DNA of 64,000 nt from Pyronema omphalodes (GCA_024516155.1 JAJJXM010000001.1:1364001-1428000); one strand, 5' to 3'. Shown: positions 44,441-54,565, counted from the first letter of the stretch. Made by a program: numbers and translations. Notes: generated by a model from the letters alone, not told the origin.

Positions 44441-46610
44441 CATTCTGCTCAATTTCCCAAATTCTGGGCTGAGCATCTTCCATCATTTCATCCTCATCCT
44501 GCCGTACCGCAGCAGTCTTGGTCTTTTTGGTCTCCTTGGGCTTCTCCTGCCCTTTATTTCCATCATCATTGTCGTCTCTCTTCCTCTTACCAGAGGAAGC
44601 AACCTTTCCTTCGCCAGAGAGCTCTGTTCCTCCAACTGTTTTCTTCGCATAACGATCAAACATTTTGTGTCCTGATCGTCCGCATCTCCAACAGTCAGCC
44701 TTTTCTTTCTTATGTTTATCAATTTCGCTCTGAGGAACATTCTGCAGAGCTTCCCTCCCTGACGCAAAAATTGACTTTTTGTCCTTTTTCCCAGAAAAAG
44801 TCTTTTTCTCCTTTTTATCCTTAAATTTCTCCTTGTGCTGCACCTCCTTAGGGCGCACAGTTTCTTTGTTCTTTCCTTTATCCTTATGACGGTCCTCCCG
44901 CACTTCCAAAGTCTTTTTCTTGTGACCCTTTAATTCCTCTTCCAAATTTTCAACGACGTGAGCAGCTTCCTTAACTGCATCAATCATTTCTTCATCATCT
45001 GTTGGGATCCCCCCAACCCTTTGATATACCATTTTTTTAATGGCCGGTGTCATGGCCTCCCAAATTACATTCCTATACATGGGGCCAATTGCTCCCACAC
45101 GCATGTTAAGGTCCTCCAACTTGGTGATATAGTCATTGATGTCTCCCTCATACTGGAGTTCCGTTATCCTTTTAACGTCCTTCTGGGCCTCTCGCTTATC
45201 CTCAAATCTGGTTTCGATTGAACTTGAGAAAGCTTGCCATGTATCCTTAAGTCCTTGTCTCTGAATGGACTTTCGCCTCTCCTGGTGCCAACTGAGAGCT
45301 TTGTGAGTAAGCAAGCTCCCAACCCATTGTACCTGATCATCCTCGTCCGGGAACGCCTTGGCGTATGTTGCAATATAGTCTTGGACAGACATCCACCAAG
45401 CCCTAAATAGATTCTTGTCTTTCCCGGAAAAATATTGTGGAGCCTTCATCTCAGGCATTTTGGGTCTCCTCGGTTCGTTGACCCCAGATTGCTGCAATTT
45501 GTTGACAAGGGATTCCAAAAATGCTTCCGTTGCATTTTTTGCTTCAGGCTTCTTTTGTTGAGCCTTTTGTTTGCGCTCCTGGCGCTTCCTTTCCAACGCT
45601 TTTCTGATGTATGAATCATCTGAGTCTTCGCCGTCCGAAGGATCAGACGGTGGTGGTGGAGGTGGTGGGAGTCCTCCTCCTGGTGGTTTACTGCCCCTAC
45701 CACCATTTCTGCCGTTGTCTGCCGGGATTCCATCCTCTGATGGAGGCAAGGGGACTTCTGGTGCTCTTCCGAGTGAGGGAGGTCTGGGAGTCATCTCCTC
45801 ATGCATAGCCTCAGTCAAGGACTTAGCATCGAAATGCTCCTTCTTCTGGATCTTAGACATAACAAGGCTAATAACCTTGTTTACCAACTCCAATTTTTCC
45901 TCCTCTCTCTGTTCCTCATAATCCAGCAGACGTTGCTGGTGCACCTCTTCAGCTCTAGAAAGAGCTGCAATCCGTCTATCCCTCTGCTCATCATCTTGTT
46001 CCCGAATGGCATCTTGTGTATTTTTCTGAAAGGCCCATTCCTCGATTTCCTTGTTAATCTGTAGTTGCCTCTGGGCAAAGGCTTCGAGGATGGCATTGGT
46101 TGTCTGAATGCCGTGGTTGAGTCTCTCTGCAGCCGCTTGATTGGCTGCCTCTTTGGTTTTAGTGTCCGTGGCAAGTTCGCCAATTGTCCTCCAAACTTGG
46201 CCGGCAAAGTCGTTGCTGGCCTGAACGAGTCTGGTAACGGTTTGAAGGTTGACCTCCTGGTCAAGGTTGCCCTTCTTTGCTAGGATGTCGTAAGCTTTCT
46301 GCATCCCCTGGGCCATCTCCTGATAGAGTCCCTTCATCCGTTGTAATTCCTCGTTCATTGCAGCTCCCGATCCAGCTGCTTCCATCAATCTCTTAATGTC
46401 CTCCTCAGTCGAATTCATCCTTTCCATCATTAAAATCACCCATTGTGGTACTTCGCCTTGGTGAAGGGTGGTGCCATGATGAACCCTTGGTTGTCCCACA
46501 GAGGTGACTTCCTCCCAGGAGCGAGGACGGGTGATGCTGACAGTATCAGCCATAGGCGCATCAAGTCCGTCGTCGTGGGTAGCACCGCCGGTGAGTCTGC
46601 GTGAGGCCAT
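44421..46610 (-). CDS. gag: Gypsy Gag protein
   Basis: 729 residues. The N-terminal ~300 are helical, rich in Glu, Gln and Ala. A Pro/Ser/Asp-rich linker follows (~320-350). The retrotransposon gag/capsid domain is at ~390-560 (FRAWWMSVQDYI, then LSWHQERRKS, then LQYEGDINDYI). A Lys-rich region precedes a zinc knuckle at ~640-656 reading CWRCGRSGHKMFDRYA. The last position of the CCHC pattern is Arg instead of Cys. It ends in an acidic Lys/Asp tail. It packages the element RNA into virus-like particles. Confidence 0.92.
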   Translation of the reverse strand: MASRRLTGGATHDDGLDAPMADTVSITRPRSWEEVTSVGQPRVHHGTTLHQGEVPQWVILMMERMNSTEEDIKRLMEAAGSGAAMNEELQRMKGLYQEMAQGMQKAYDILAKKGNLDQEVNLQTVTRLVQASNDFAGQVWRTIGELATDTKTKEAANQAAAERLNHGIQTTNAILEAFAQRQLQINKEIEEWAFQKNTQDAIREQDDEQRDRRIAALSRAEEVHQQRLLDYEEQREEEKLELVNKVISLVMSKIQKKEHFDAKSLTEAMHEEMTPRPPSLGRAPEVPLPPSEDGIPADNGRNGGRGSKPPGGGLPPPPPPPSDPSDGEDSDDSYIRKALERKRQERKQKAQQKKPEAKNATEAFLESLVNKLQQSGVNEPRRPKMPEMKAPQYFSGKDKNLFRAWWMSVQDYIATYAKAFPDEDDQVQWVGSLLTHKALSWHQERRKSIQRQGLKDTWQAFSSSIETRFEDKREAQKDVKRITELQYEGDINDYITKLEDLNMRVGAIGPMYRNVIWEAMTPAIKKMVYQRVGGIPTDDEEMIDAVKEAAHVVENLEEELKGHKKKTLEVREDRHKDKGKNKETVRPKEVQHKEKFKDKKEKKTFSGKKDKKSIFASGREALQNVPQSEIDKHKKEKADCWRCGRSGHKMFDRYAKKTVGGTELSGEGKVASSGKRKRDDNDDGNKGQEKPKETKKTKTAAVRQDEDEMMEDAQPRIWEIEQNDEESDF

Positions 46611-46730
46611 TGTAGATTGAAGTTTTCGTTTGTAGTTTTTAGAGGAGTGTTGGTGTTTCTTGCCCTAGAAGAGGGTCTTCCGTATTCGTGTCGAAAAGTA
46701 AACTTAGTAGCTTGAGCCTTAAGTTTATAG

Positions 46731-48623
46731 TGTGAACCTGGGTATTGAGGTTTTCAATACAGAGGTTTGTCCGATCAGTTAACGCTTCGTTCGCAAGATA
46801 GATAACTAATAGATTTTCCCAAGAGCTAGGAAGTTCAACTAATCGATCACAGGCCGAATAAACTTAAGGGTCTCGTCCTGAGGTATTGGTGTAGATAGAT
46901 AGCGTAGTAACAAGAGATCAAGTTGCTGATGCTGGAGGAGACGGTGGGAAGACTTAGGGTCTTTTATAGACTTTCGTCTACAAGTTCGCCCAGACTTCCC
47001 AAGGGAACCAACTTCCAAACTAAGCTTAGGAGATAAGACGTGAGTCAATTCTTTGACAAATCTGCTGATGGCTCGCATCATGCTGCATGCGCAATTATAT
47101 TAATTGCTCACTTGCATGATGACCCTCGTGTCAGATTAATCCTTGACATTCCTTGCCGTGCTACCACACCTTCCAATCAGGTATTGGGGTTAAGCGCCTA
47201 GTGAAGGGTGACTCCACTTGAGCGCATAATGCAATGACTCCTCTGATAATGACATGTGAGTCATATATCTTATGAGTCGTCTTGATCATAGATCTCCCTA
47301 GAGAATCTCGATTGCGAGTGAAGGAATCTGACATCATAAGGCAGACTATGCCTTACAGGAGCGCACTGCCCCGTCACATTCCTGTGTGATGTCATTTGCC
47401 CCACCTGCGCGCACTTGCGCGCAGCCACACCCTGGTGTGTACGCAAACGCCGTCTTATCTTGCAGTTGGTAGTCATTGGCCTAAGGTCGCGTCATATCAG
47501 TTCCGCCCAACAGTTTCCCTGAGTGGTGTTCCTTGCTGCAGGACGTCGTCTCATGCCAATGCATTCTTGACCCTTGTCCTAAGCTCCACTCCTGTTGGCT
47601 GACTAGACTCTGCCTTATTCCTTGGCCGACTATCCGCCCAACTCAGACCTTGGATGATCCTATTCGTCTGCCTTGCATCCTTATGAGAATTCCCTTCTCT
47701 TGCAAGCCCTCTGGTAGCCGTGCTTGGTGGAACACAACCTCAAGTATAAGGAGGTGTTCCTTCGCCGTCGTCTTCTGTCTCCATCAGCGTCGTCTGTAGT
47801 TTTCTCATGGGTAAGTCGACACCCATGAGGTAAGTTGATACTCGTTCCCATCCATCTTTGATCCTCCCAAACTGACAGTGAATAACAGGTAGCGACGCCT
47901 TGGGCCGGGATCCTCGTGAGGTCCTTTTCGGAAAGTTGTCAGGGACACGAGAACGGACGTTCAAGGGACACACTGAACACTACCGGCGAGGGGGACTAGG
48001 CAGGTTCCGGAACAGGGAGCGGCAGGACAAGGACCGAAGTGCTCGTCAGACGGACGGCACACTAAACAGGGACAGGGACAAGGACAAGAGTGACGTAGGA
48101 CTTAGGAGAAGGAATCTTATATTAGGATCAAGGAGAAGACACAAGACGTTCGATGGAGAATCTCGACAACGGGGAGGCAAGCCTCCTTATGTACAAAGGG
48201 GCGGCCAGCACTCTTGCTGGGCCGTCATACAATCATCGCTACATGAGCTTCCGTTCTCCATCGATTCAACTGCGACGCCACAGCTCTCCAGCTCGTGGTA
48301 CGTCATCCATCATCAATCAGTCTCTCAGTCAACATGGCACGGCACACACAACAACACAATCAACACAACGGCAACACAACACGGCAAGACAACGGCACGA
48401 TGTAAATCAACAACCCCGACAACATGATGACGCAACACAACGGCTCGTCAGCCGTGTGCCGTGACAAAAGTCACGAATCACGTGACGTGGCTAGCTGGAG
48501 CTCCTCAGGGGGTTCCGGCCCGGGAATACTAACCTTATTATTCATTCTCCTGTCGAGTTTGCCATGTTCTCTAAATGTTATACATGTTACCTATTCTATA
48601 CTCACACAATATAGGGTGTGACA
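46731..48623 (-). repeat. 5' LTR of the Gypsy element, 1893 bp, enlarged by an insertion
   Basis: Same sequence as 39197-40554 plus 535 bp (a 530-bp insert and its 5-bp target duplication). Such an insert between promoter and gag may impair transcription. Confidence 0.93.
47937..48466. mobile_element. 530-bp solo LTR inserted in the Gypsy 5' LTR
   Basis: Begins TGTCAGGGACACG and ends GTGCCGTGACA: TG...CA ends with TGTCA/TGACA inverted repeats. AAAGT is duplicated at 47932-47936 and 48467-48471; the other LTR shows the unoccupied site. Size, 5-bp duplication and ends fit a solo LTR of a different retrotransposon family. It has no coding capacity and no second copy here. Confidence 0.8.
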
Positions 48624-49239
48624 CCTGCGCTCACCTACCCAGGGAGATAACTAGCTGTTGCAATCACATTCCCTATACTCTTACCCTGCATAGCTGATAA
48701 TGCTGTATGTCGGACGAAATCGAAGGGGAAATGCCGGAGGAAGTAAAAGCTGTCTATGAGGTGGTTCTGAATGACTCACGGAAAAAAATCGATATACTTC
48801 TATACAAGAATTTGTGGGATTTTTTGTTTGCAATGAGCACCAATATTTGTTAAGAAATATAGGTGCGGCTTGGTGAGCAGGCAAATGATTATCATGAGGA
48901 TTTGTTTTATTTCATGTCACGTTTGAATTGCCAAATTAATATGATAACCCATGGCCATTTTTTTTTTCTTCTTGTCTCAGGGCGAGATTCCGTCCATTTG
49001 ATGGAATGCAATGTAGAATTCACCGAAGCCACCTTGTATGGTCGGTTTAAATTAACATCATTTACAATTGATGGGACCATTTTCCCGAATGCCGAGAGTT
49101 TTTATGCAACAGGCCGTTATATCTTCTGGCTTTATAACTGTGATGGATTAAACCTTGAATAACCTACCCGGTGCATAAAGATTTTCGTGGGGCATGGTTA
49201 TAACATATGCAATTTGTATGGCAGACATGTACCATAGGG
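48624..49239. other. Right part of the DNA element with gene-like open frames
   Basis: 48707-48853 reads 48 codons from an ATG (MSDEIEGEMPEEVKAVYEVV...). 48863-49162 reads 99 codons, within which a pyrimidine tract and acceptor TTGTCTCAG (near 48980) precede RDSVHLMECNVEF. The pattern of short frames and a splice-like signal suggests a captured host gene fragment. No family recognised; this is weak evidence. Confidence 0.3.
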
Positions 49240-49867
49240 GATCCAGAAGGGACTGGAAAGTGTGTTGGCTACTAAAGCAATGGAAACTGCAAAAGCCCAT
49301 GAGGAGGAGGCGGCGGACAACCTCCGCAGGGCCATGCAGAGACAGCGTGAAATAGTTGCCTCACAGTTCCAGGCCGAAGTGAGATTCTGGGCTTTAAGTG
49401 CCAAGCATCAGAATGCTTGCCGAGTTGCGCAAGAATTCCTGGGAAAAAGTGTTGATGCAAGTATGAGAAAATCAGGGCGGGAACAAATTGTTTTCGGGCC
49501 CACACGGTCAAAGAAGGTAACAGCCACTGCTTAAAACAGTTCATTCTAAGATAAAACTAACAAAAACATTCAGGTGCCCGGAGATCAAATGAACCCAGAT
49601 GCCACTGACACCAAATCAATTGCAGACTTTGTGGTAAAAACCCGCGCAGAACAGACTCCACAAATGCACATTGCAGGCTCAAAGGAATCTGAGGAATTCT
49701 ACATTATAGTCATTGAGGAACCACAAATGTCTTATATTGACGATGATCTATCGGTTCAGCGGGGTATGAGAAAGATGCCGGACGTGCCATTGTATTTGGA
49801 CAATAATGCAGACTTTGATGATGGTGACATCGAAGCAGATTTATGGTTGGAATACTGGGGAAATTGA

Positions 49868-52600
49868 TAGTGTAATGGTCTGTTACAGGACCAAACACGG
49901 AACCACTTATGATGAATATGTTAACCATCGGTGCTTTTGTGCAGACAAACAGATGGTTGGCGAAGTATTTGTTGATTGGTCATATGTTATACTTTATTAA
50001 TACTTATGCTGATTGTGGGCTGGTGAATTCCCACTAACTTTGTATTCAGGCTGAGGTTGTGTCTATCTATTTATGAGTAATTATTATTTATCTTTTAATT
50101 TAAATTTATTTACCTCTGCTTGGAGAATGCTGATTCGAAACTGTGCCTTCATATCTTCAATGACATGAACATGGTCTTCATGATTTTCCTTTGATACTTC
50201 ATAACATAGGATAAATCGATAAGCCAATCATCAACCATTTATTAGTACACACGAAAATACCTATTATTGGCATTATCACCATAAGTATAATTCGTGCTTG
50301 GAGCCCTGTAATAGACTACGAACCCCTATCAACTCCTTTCTTTGGATGCAGCAGCGGAGGGGGGAGGGGGGGGGGGGGGGGGGGCGGGCAGAGGGGCCAG
50401 GGGAGATAAGGGATTTTATGATCTCCATCTCCTGCACAAGTGTTTCAACGATAATCTGTACAGTCTCTCGAAGAATCTAGACCACCAAAGGTCTCCCAGA
50501 ATGCCATCATGTCAGTATACTCATCTACCATTTCCCATCTCCCATCTTCCCATACTTCGTCTTCCCATACTTCGTCTTCCAGTATCCCCATCTTCCAATA
50601 TCCCCATCTTCCAATATCCCCATCTTCCAATATCCCCATCTTCCAATATTCCCATCTTCCAATATCCGCAATCACGTATTCCTTCCAATTTTGTTTATGA
50701 TCATTTCCTTCATCCGTTAATTTCAAATTGCAGTTTTCAAGTTTTTGTGTATTGTTACTCAAACGTGAGCCCTTAGCCCTGAGTCCTTACCCCTGGGCCG
50801 CTTCTGGTTTCTTGTTCCTGGCTTATGGTTTTTGGTTTATGGTTTGTAGTTTATGGTTTTCCGAGTTACGGGAGTCATCGGAATATTTCTTAGTCACTTT
50901 CTTCGGAGTTAATGCCGAAATGCTGAAATGTCACCGGATCGGAGTGTTCGATCGAAATAACTATGTCTTTTCAGGGTAAAGAACCACAGAATATCGGAAG
51001 GATCCTAAGATATCGAATGACTTGAAGAATCTGAGAAGACCTGGTGAAAAATTGAACAAGAATCGGACAAGTTGGATTTTGTGTAAATCACAGAAGCGGG
51101 GTGACGAGTACCAGAGGAACCAGAAGCATTACGCAAACCAATGATTGAGTTGATGGTATATCATTGGACCAACTAGATGTACCGATTTTGCTCATGAGAA
51201 CGCTACTGCTTATGCTGAGCTTTTTGTACGTACGAACGGTCACCTCGTAATCGGTTCATCGATCCATTTTTCGACTGGTTTATCGCCATTCGCTATAAAA
51301 CACTACCCACATTACTCATTGGAAAATTCGGAATATTGAAGCCCGAAATTATATTTACGTTATGGTTGTGTCGCTTTATCAGTACTTTTTTCTTCCCTCT
51401 TTATTCCTACGGCTGTCGTGAGGTGTCCAAAATACCTTTTCCTGAGACAGCTTCGCTAACTCTAACGCTTTCATGTAATATTGTCTGTATGGTACTATTT
51501 TCTGTATCTCTAATATTTCAACCGCCATGACTCCGGGCACTGCACAGGTATCTCATAAACCATGAGCCATCAATATTCTTCAGGCTTTACTATTACTAAT
51601 GCTATCACTGCACACTTTTTCTTGATGATACAAAACTGCAGCAAATACCAGCAAAGATCAACCAGGCTCAAAGTTTCAGCCAAAATCCGCCGTTGAGACT
51701 GGATTATTATGCTTCATACCAGTTTTGGGATGCCTCGTATGTAGCCTTCATTCCCTATTTGACAGCTATATGACAAAACATATGCACTGAAACTTGTGTA
51801 TTTCCTGTATTTCCTGTATGTACCGGAATATCAATGACTCTCCTTGATACTCTTTCAACATGTCACATCTGAAATACTTGCTAAAGCTCCCAGCCTTTGA
51901 CGGAAGGTATGCTGATATAATACGGGGTGACTAGAGTAAAGCTTTTAAGTTCTGAGATATTTGTTTTCATGATGACTGAATGGTAGGCCGCTGGCGTAAA
52001 CGATTATATTATATGCAGCAAGACGAATAGCCATAACGAGGGGAAAAAAATATAGGGCATTGTTAATGCTTTGGATACTTCACTGATTGCGGTGTGAAAG
52101 AATGATGACCTTTATAAAACACACCTACAGCCGTCTCTCACCCCCTCCCTCCCCGGGCGAAAGTCCCCGGGGTACTTGAGCGTAAAGTCACCGATAATGT
52201 TTAAACTATTTGAATGAAAGGGCTGTTTATAGAGTTTATGCTAGTAATAACTGTCTAAGAAGAACTATTCAGCTCAGAACACGAAAGGATTCCAAAGACA
52301 GGGCTTATTTTCCAGTGAATACAGGTAACAGCTGTACTGATACGATATGTGCTGGAGATTATGTGGATGAGATGGAATTATACAACATTAGGACAGAAGA
52401 GACATAAGATTATGATTGATTAGATCTGTGCATTTACAATTTTTATTTAGAGAACTTGGCATTAGGCCAGTCTTGAAACAGTTATTCCAATGTATGAGTA
52501 TCAGTACTTCTTCATTTCGATGCATAACATTATCCACCTACCCCTCTTTTCATCTGGTACATCCGGTAAGATCTTGACGCCTATCGCAGTATCTCCATCA
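49868..52600. other. Long non-coding part of copy 3
   Basis: Counterpart of 20921-23650. G-tract at 50352-50383, 16-bp array at 50577-50668. 50460-50900 matches copy 1 almost exactly, while 50990-52000 matches copy 2. No coding region is supported. Confidence 0.5.
50577..50668. repeat. 16-bp minisatellite (ATCCCCATCTTCCAAT), copy 3
   Basis: Five to six units, directly preceded by two CCATACTTCGTCTTC units not seen in copy 2. Confidence 0.85.
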
Positions 52601-52602
52601 CT

Positions 52603-53134
52603 TTGAGATAGGATTTCCAATGATATACATCAACTCCAAGCGACTTTCGAAGAATCCCCTAGAATTTAGGGAAATACTAGTTTACCGTTATCGCTCATTG
52701 ATGACCCAGTGGCTAAGATACGAGAAAATATACAGTGCGTCTTGTTTCCCTACGGTTTGAACGGAGATACTAACTTAGTTTAGGATGTTGATCGAGCAGC
52801 TCTCTGATCACAATCACCGTAACAAAGATGATCTATCTCTAACACTGGCTATCGTTGCCGATCGCTTAAAAATAAGGTAAAGCAGGCAGCAAATACCGTC
52901 AGGAATATAATTCAAGAGAAGTAATTCGACCTCCAGAAAAACTTTTACTCGCTCTTAAAGCATTTTCACATTTTTTGCAGAAATGTTTTTACCATTCATC
53001 GAGAATCCATCAGTCATGCGAGACCATCAAGACATGATTCTTTACTCGCGGCACACCACGATGCACTCTGTTATGGGGTGTGTGGGCTTCGGGATACGAT
53101 TTCAAAATTCATTATTCATCGACAACAGATATAA
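52603..53134 (+). pseudogene. Family 2 gene, copy 3: 5' half deleted
   Basis: Sequence equivalent to copy 1 23651-24941 is missing. The non-coding text ending CCATCACTTT is joined directly to the middle of the coiled-coil exon (GATAGGATTTCCAATG). Later exons and introns remain recognisable, with the shared TAG at 52667-52669. The alternative 3' frame has TGA in place of TGG at KAWEGEF. Not functional. Confidence 0.75.
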
Positions 53135-53420
53135 AGCTTGAGAGGGCGAATTTGTACGCTTTGCGAACAGTGTAATATCAGAGCTCCATGCCGTCGTTTT
53201 GGATCATACTTCGGTTGCTTTTACTATCGTACTCACACCACCTGTCGAAACCTCATGGTTCTGCGTGAAAATACAGAACGCGATTAGCAAAAGGGCGGCA
53301 CCCTTTTTGAAGGCGCCCCAGAAAATTATTCGGTGTTGCAGTACAGTTTGGGAGGGGAAAACGAAAAATGACGGGCTTGGGAAGTTGGGAAACTGGTGAT
53401 ATCAGGTCGCTGCTATCAAT

Positions 53421-53490
53421 TGCAGAAGTTGCAGAAGTTGCAGAAGTTGCAGAAGTTGCAGAAGTTGCAGAAGTTGCAGAAGTTGCAGAA
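53421..53490. repeat. 9-bp minisatellite AGTTGCAGA, about 7-8 units
   Basis: Terminal array of copy 3, same unit as 26004-26131. Confidence 0.95.
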
Positions 53491-54565
53491 GAATTGCAGA
53501 AGAATTGGATGGTTTTTTTATGGGTTTTTTTCATGGATTCGCTAGGCATTGTGACTTACGAGTTACAAGTTATGGATATACATAGAATCTCGATGAGATG
53601 ATAGATTGTGAGTATGTCAGTAAGTGGGGGCGTGTGGGATCGTCGAAGATATGGCATATGGGATGATGTTGTGTTATTGATCACCATAGGTTATAAACTA
53701 TAAGCCATAAGTTCTCAGCCATCAGTAATAAGTCATCAGTAATAAACCCACCAACAGTTCCACTATTCATTCCATCCAGTAACAGGCCTGTATATACATA
53801 AAATCAAAGTAAGCCATAGATATGTACAACGATTCATAGTTTATTATTCCATAAGCATTAATAATTCGTTGCAACGGTGCGGTGGGGGGTATATGTATAG
53901 AGTTTTAATATTTTCAGTGGTTTAGACGAAACGAGATTCAAGATGCATGGCTCGTGGCTTGTGAAAAGAATACTCGTGCAGTGATGTGGGTATGCGTATG
54001 CGTATGATTATGATTCAATATCATGATATCACAGTTCAAGTCAGTAATATCTCGAGATCAAAAAGCAGTATTTAGTATAAGTATGTATATATATACCATA
54101 AAAACATAGCCACAGCCCTTGGACATTCATACATAAAATTAACAACAAAAAATCTAGGGAATCATGCATGACAAAGATAAGCGCAACACACTATTCAACT
54201 CATTTAGAAAAAGAAGTATGTAACAATATTTGTAACTGTGTGTGTTTTTTTTTTCTTCACAACCCTCGTTGTTGGTGTTGTTCATCCCTAGTAAGATAAT
54301 TTTACGAAGTATATACTACTGTAGGTATAACCGCCAAAATACAATGGACTCGAAAAAAAAGAGGAAGAAAAGTGAAAAAAAAAAGGAAAAAGAAAAGAAA
54401 AGGAAAAAAACAACCCAAAAGCCGACAAGCAAAAAAAAACCAGATACACAAAAACCGAGTGAAAAAAAAAACAATGAACACCTCTAATCAAATTCCGTTT
54501 CCCTAACGCACACCATACATAAAGATTCTGCTATGCGTATCCTACACCAAACTTAAAGCACAACT
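53491..54565. other. Spacer downstream of KGD1
   Basis: AT-rich sequence outside the duplications with A-runs (54350-54480). The right-hand part is the 3' UTR of the minus-strand KGD1. A lysine-rich frame across the A-runs is not considered a gene. Confidence 0.55.

Larger units (their letters stand above)
39197..48623 (-). mobile_element. Intact chromodomain Ty3/Gypsy (chromovirus) LTR retrotransposon
   Basis: Flanked by CCTGC at 39192-39196 and 48624-48628, with LTRs starting and ending TG...CA. Sense is the minus strand: 5' LTR 48623-46731, leader 46730-46611, gag 46610-44421, pol 44334-40726, purine tract, 3' LTR 40554-39197. Both long frames are open and all expected Pol domains are present. 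Comparing the LTRs I found only two substitutions (near 39625/47159 and 39908/47442) besides one insertion, so the copy is young. No primer-binding site starting TGG is visible next to the 5' LTR. Confidence 0.95.
38074..49239. mobile_element. CACTA-like DNA element with a nested LTR retrotransposon
   Basis: Left end CCCTATGGTTCATG, right end CATGTACCATAGGG (13 of 14 inverted matches), flanked by GAT at 38071-38073 and 49240-49242; copy 1 gives the empty site. Without the inner 9.4-kb retrotransposon it is about 1.73 kb, close in size to the element at 34782-36446 and with almost the same termini. Its interior differs: a 34-bp AT-rich array (38205-38510), a unique part to 39196, and a right part (48629-49239) with gene-like open frames. 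No transposase was found. Confidence 0.78.
37437..49867 (+). pseudogene. Family 1 gene, copy 3: split by an 11.2-kb nested insertion
   Basis: 5' part 37437-38073, homologous to copy 1 including the diverged middle region (about 95% alike there). 3' part 49240-49516 plus exon 49574-49867, with the usual intron between (GTAACA donor, CTAAC branch, TTCAG acceptor). The break falls inside the coiled-coil codons, with GAT repeated on both sides. The 3' exons are clearly more diverged from copies 1 and 2 than the 5' part is, yet still open. Translation from the 5' part would end 44 codons inside the insertion, at 38204-38206. Unlikely to make the full protein. Confidence 0.8.
37322..53490 (+). repeat. 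Segmental duplication, copy 3 (interrupted)
   Basis: Family 1 starts at 37437, is cut at 38073 and resumes at 49240. The non-coding part then follows (49868-52600), a deletion of ~1.3 kb removes the family 2 promoter and first exons, and the remaining family 2 exons run to 53134 with a terminal AGTTGCAGA array. The satellite-like repeats of copies 1 and 2 are absent from its 5' end. Confidence 0.9.

Noticed and set aside
46680..46730. tRNA-type primer binding site next to the Gypsy 5' LTR
   Set aside because: The sequence after the LTR reads CTATAAACTTAAGG on the sense strand and does not begin with TGG or match a tRNA 3' end that I know; self-priming cannot be tested by eye.
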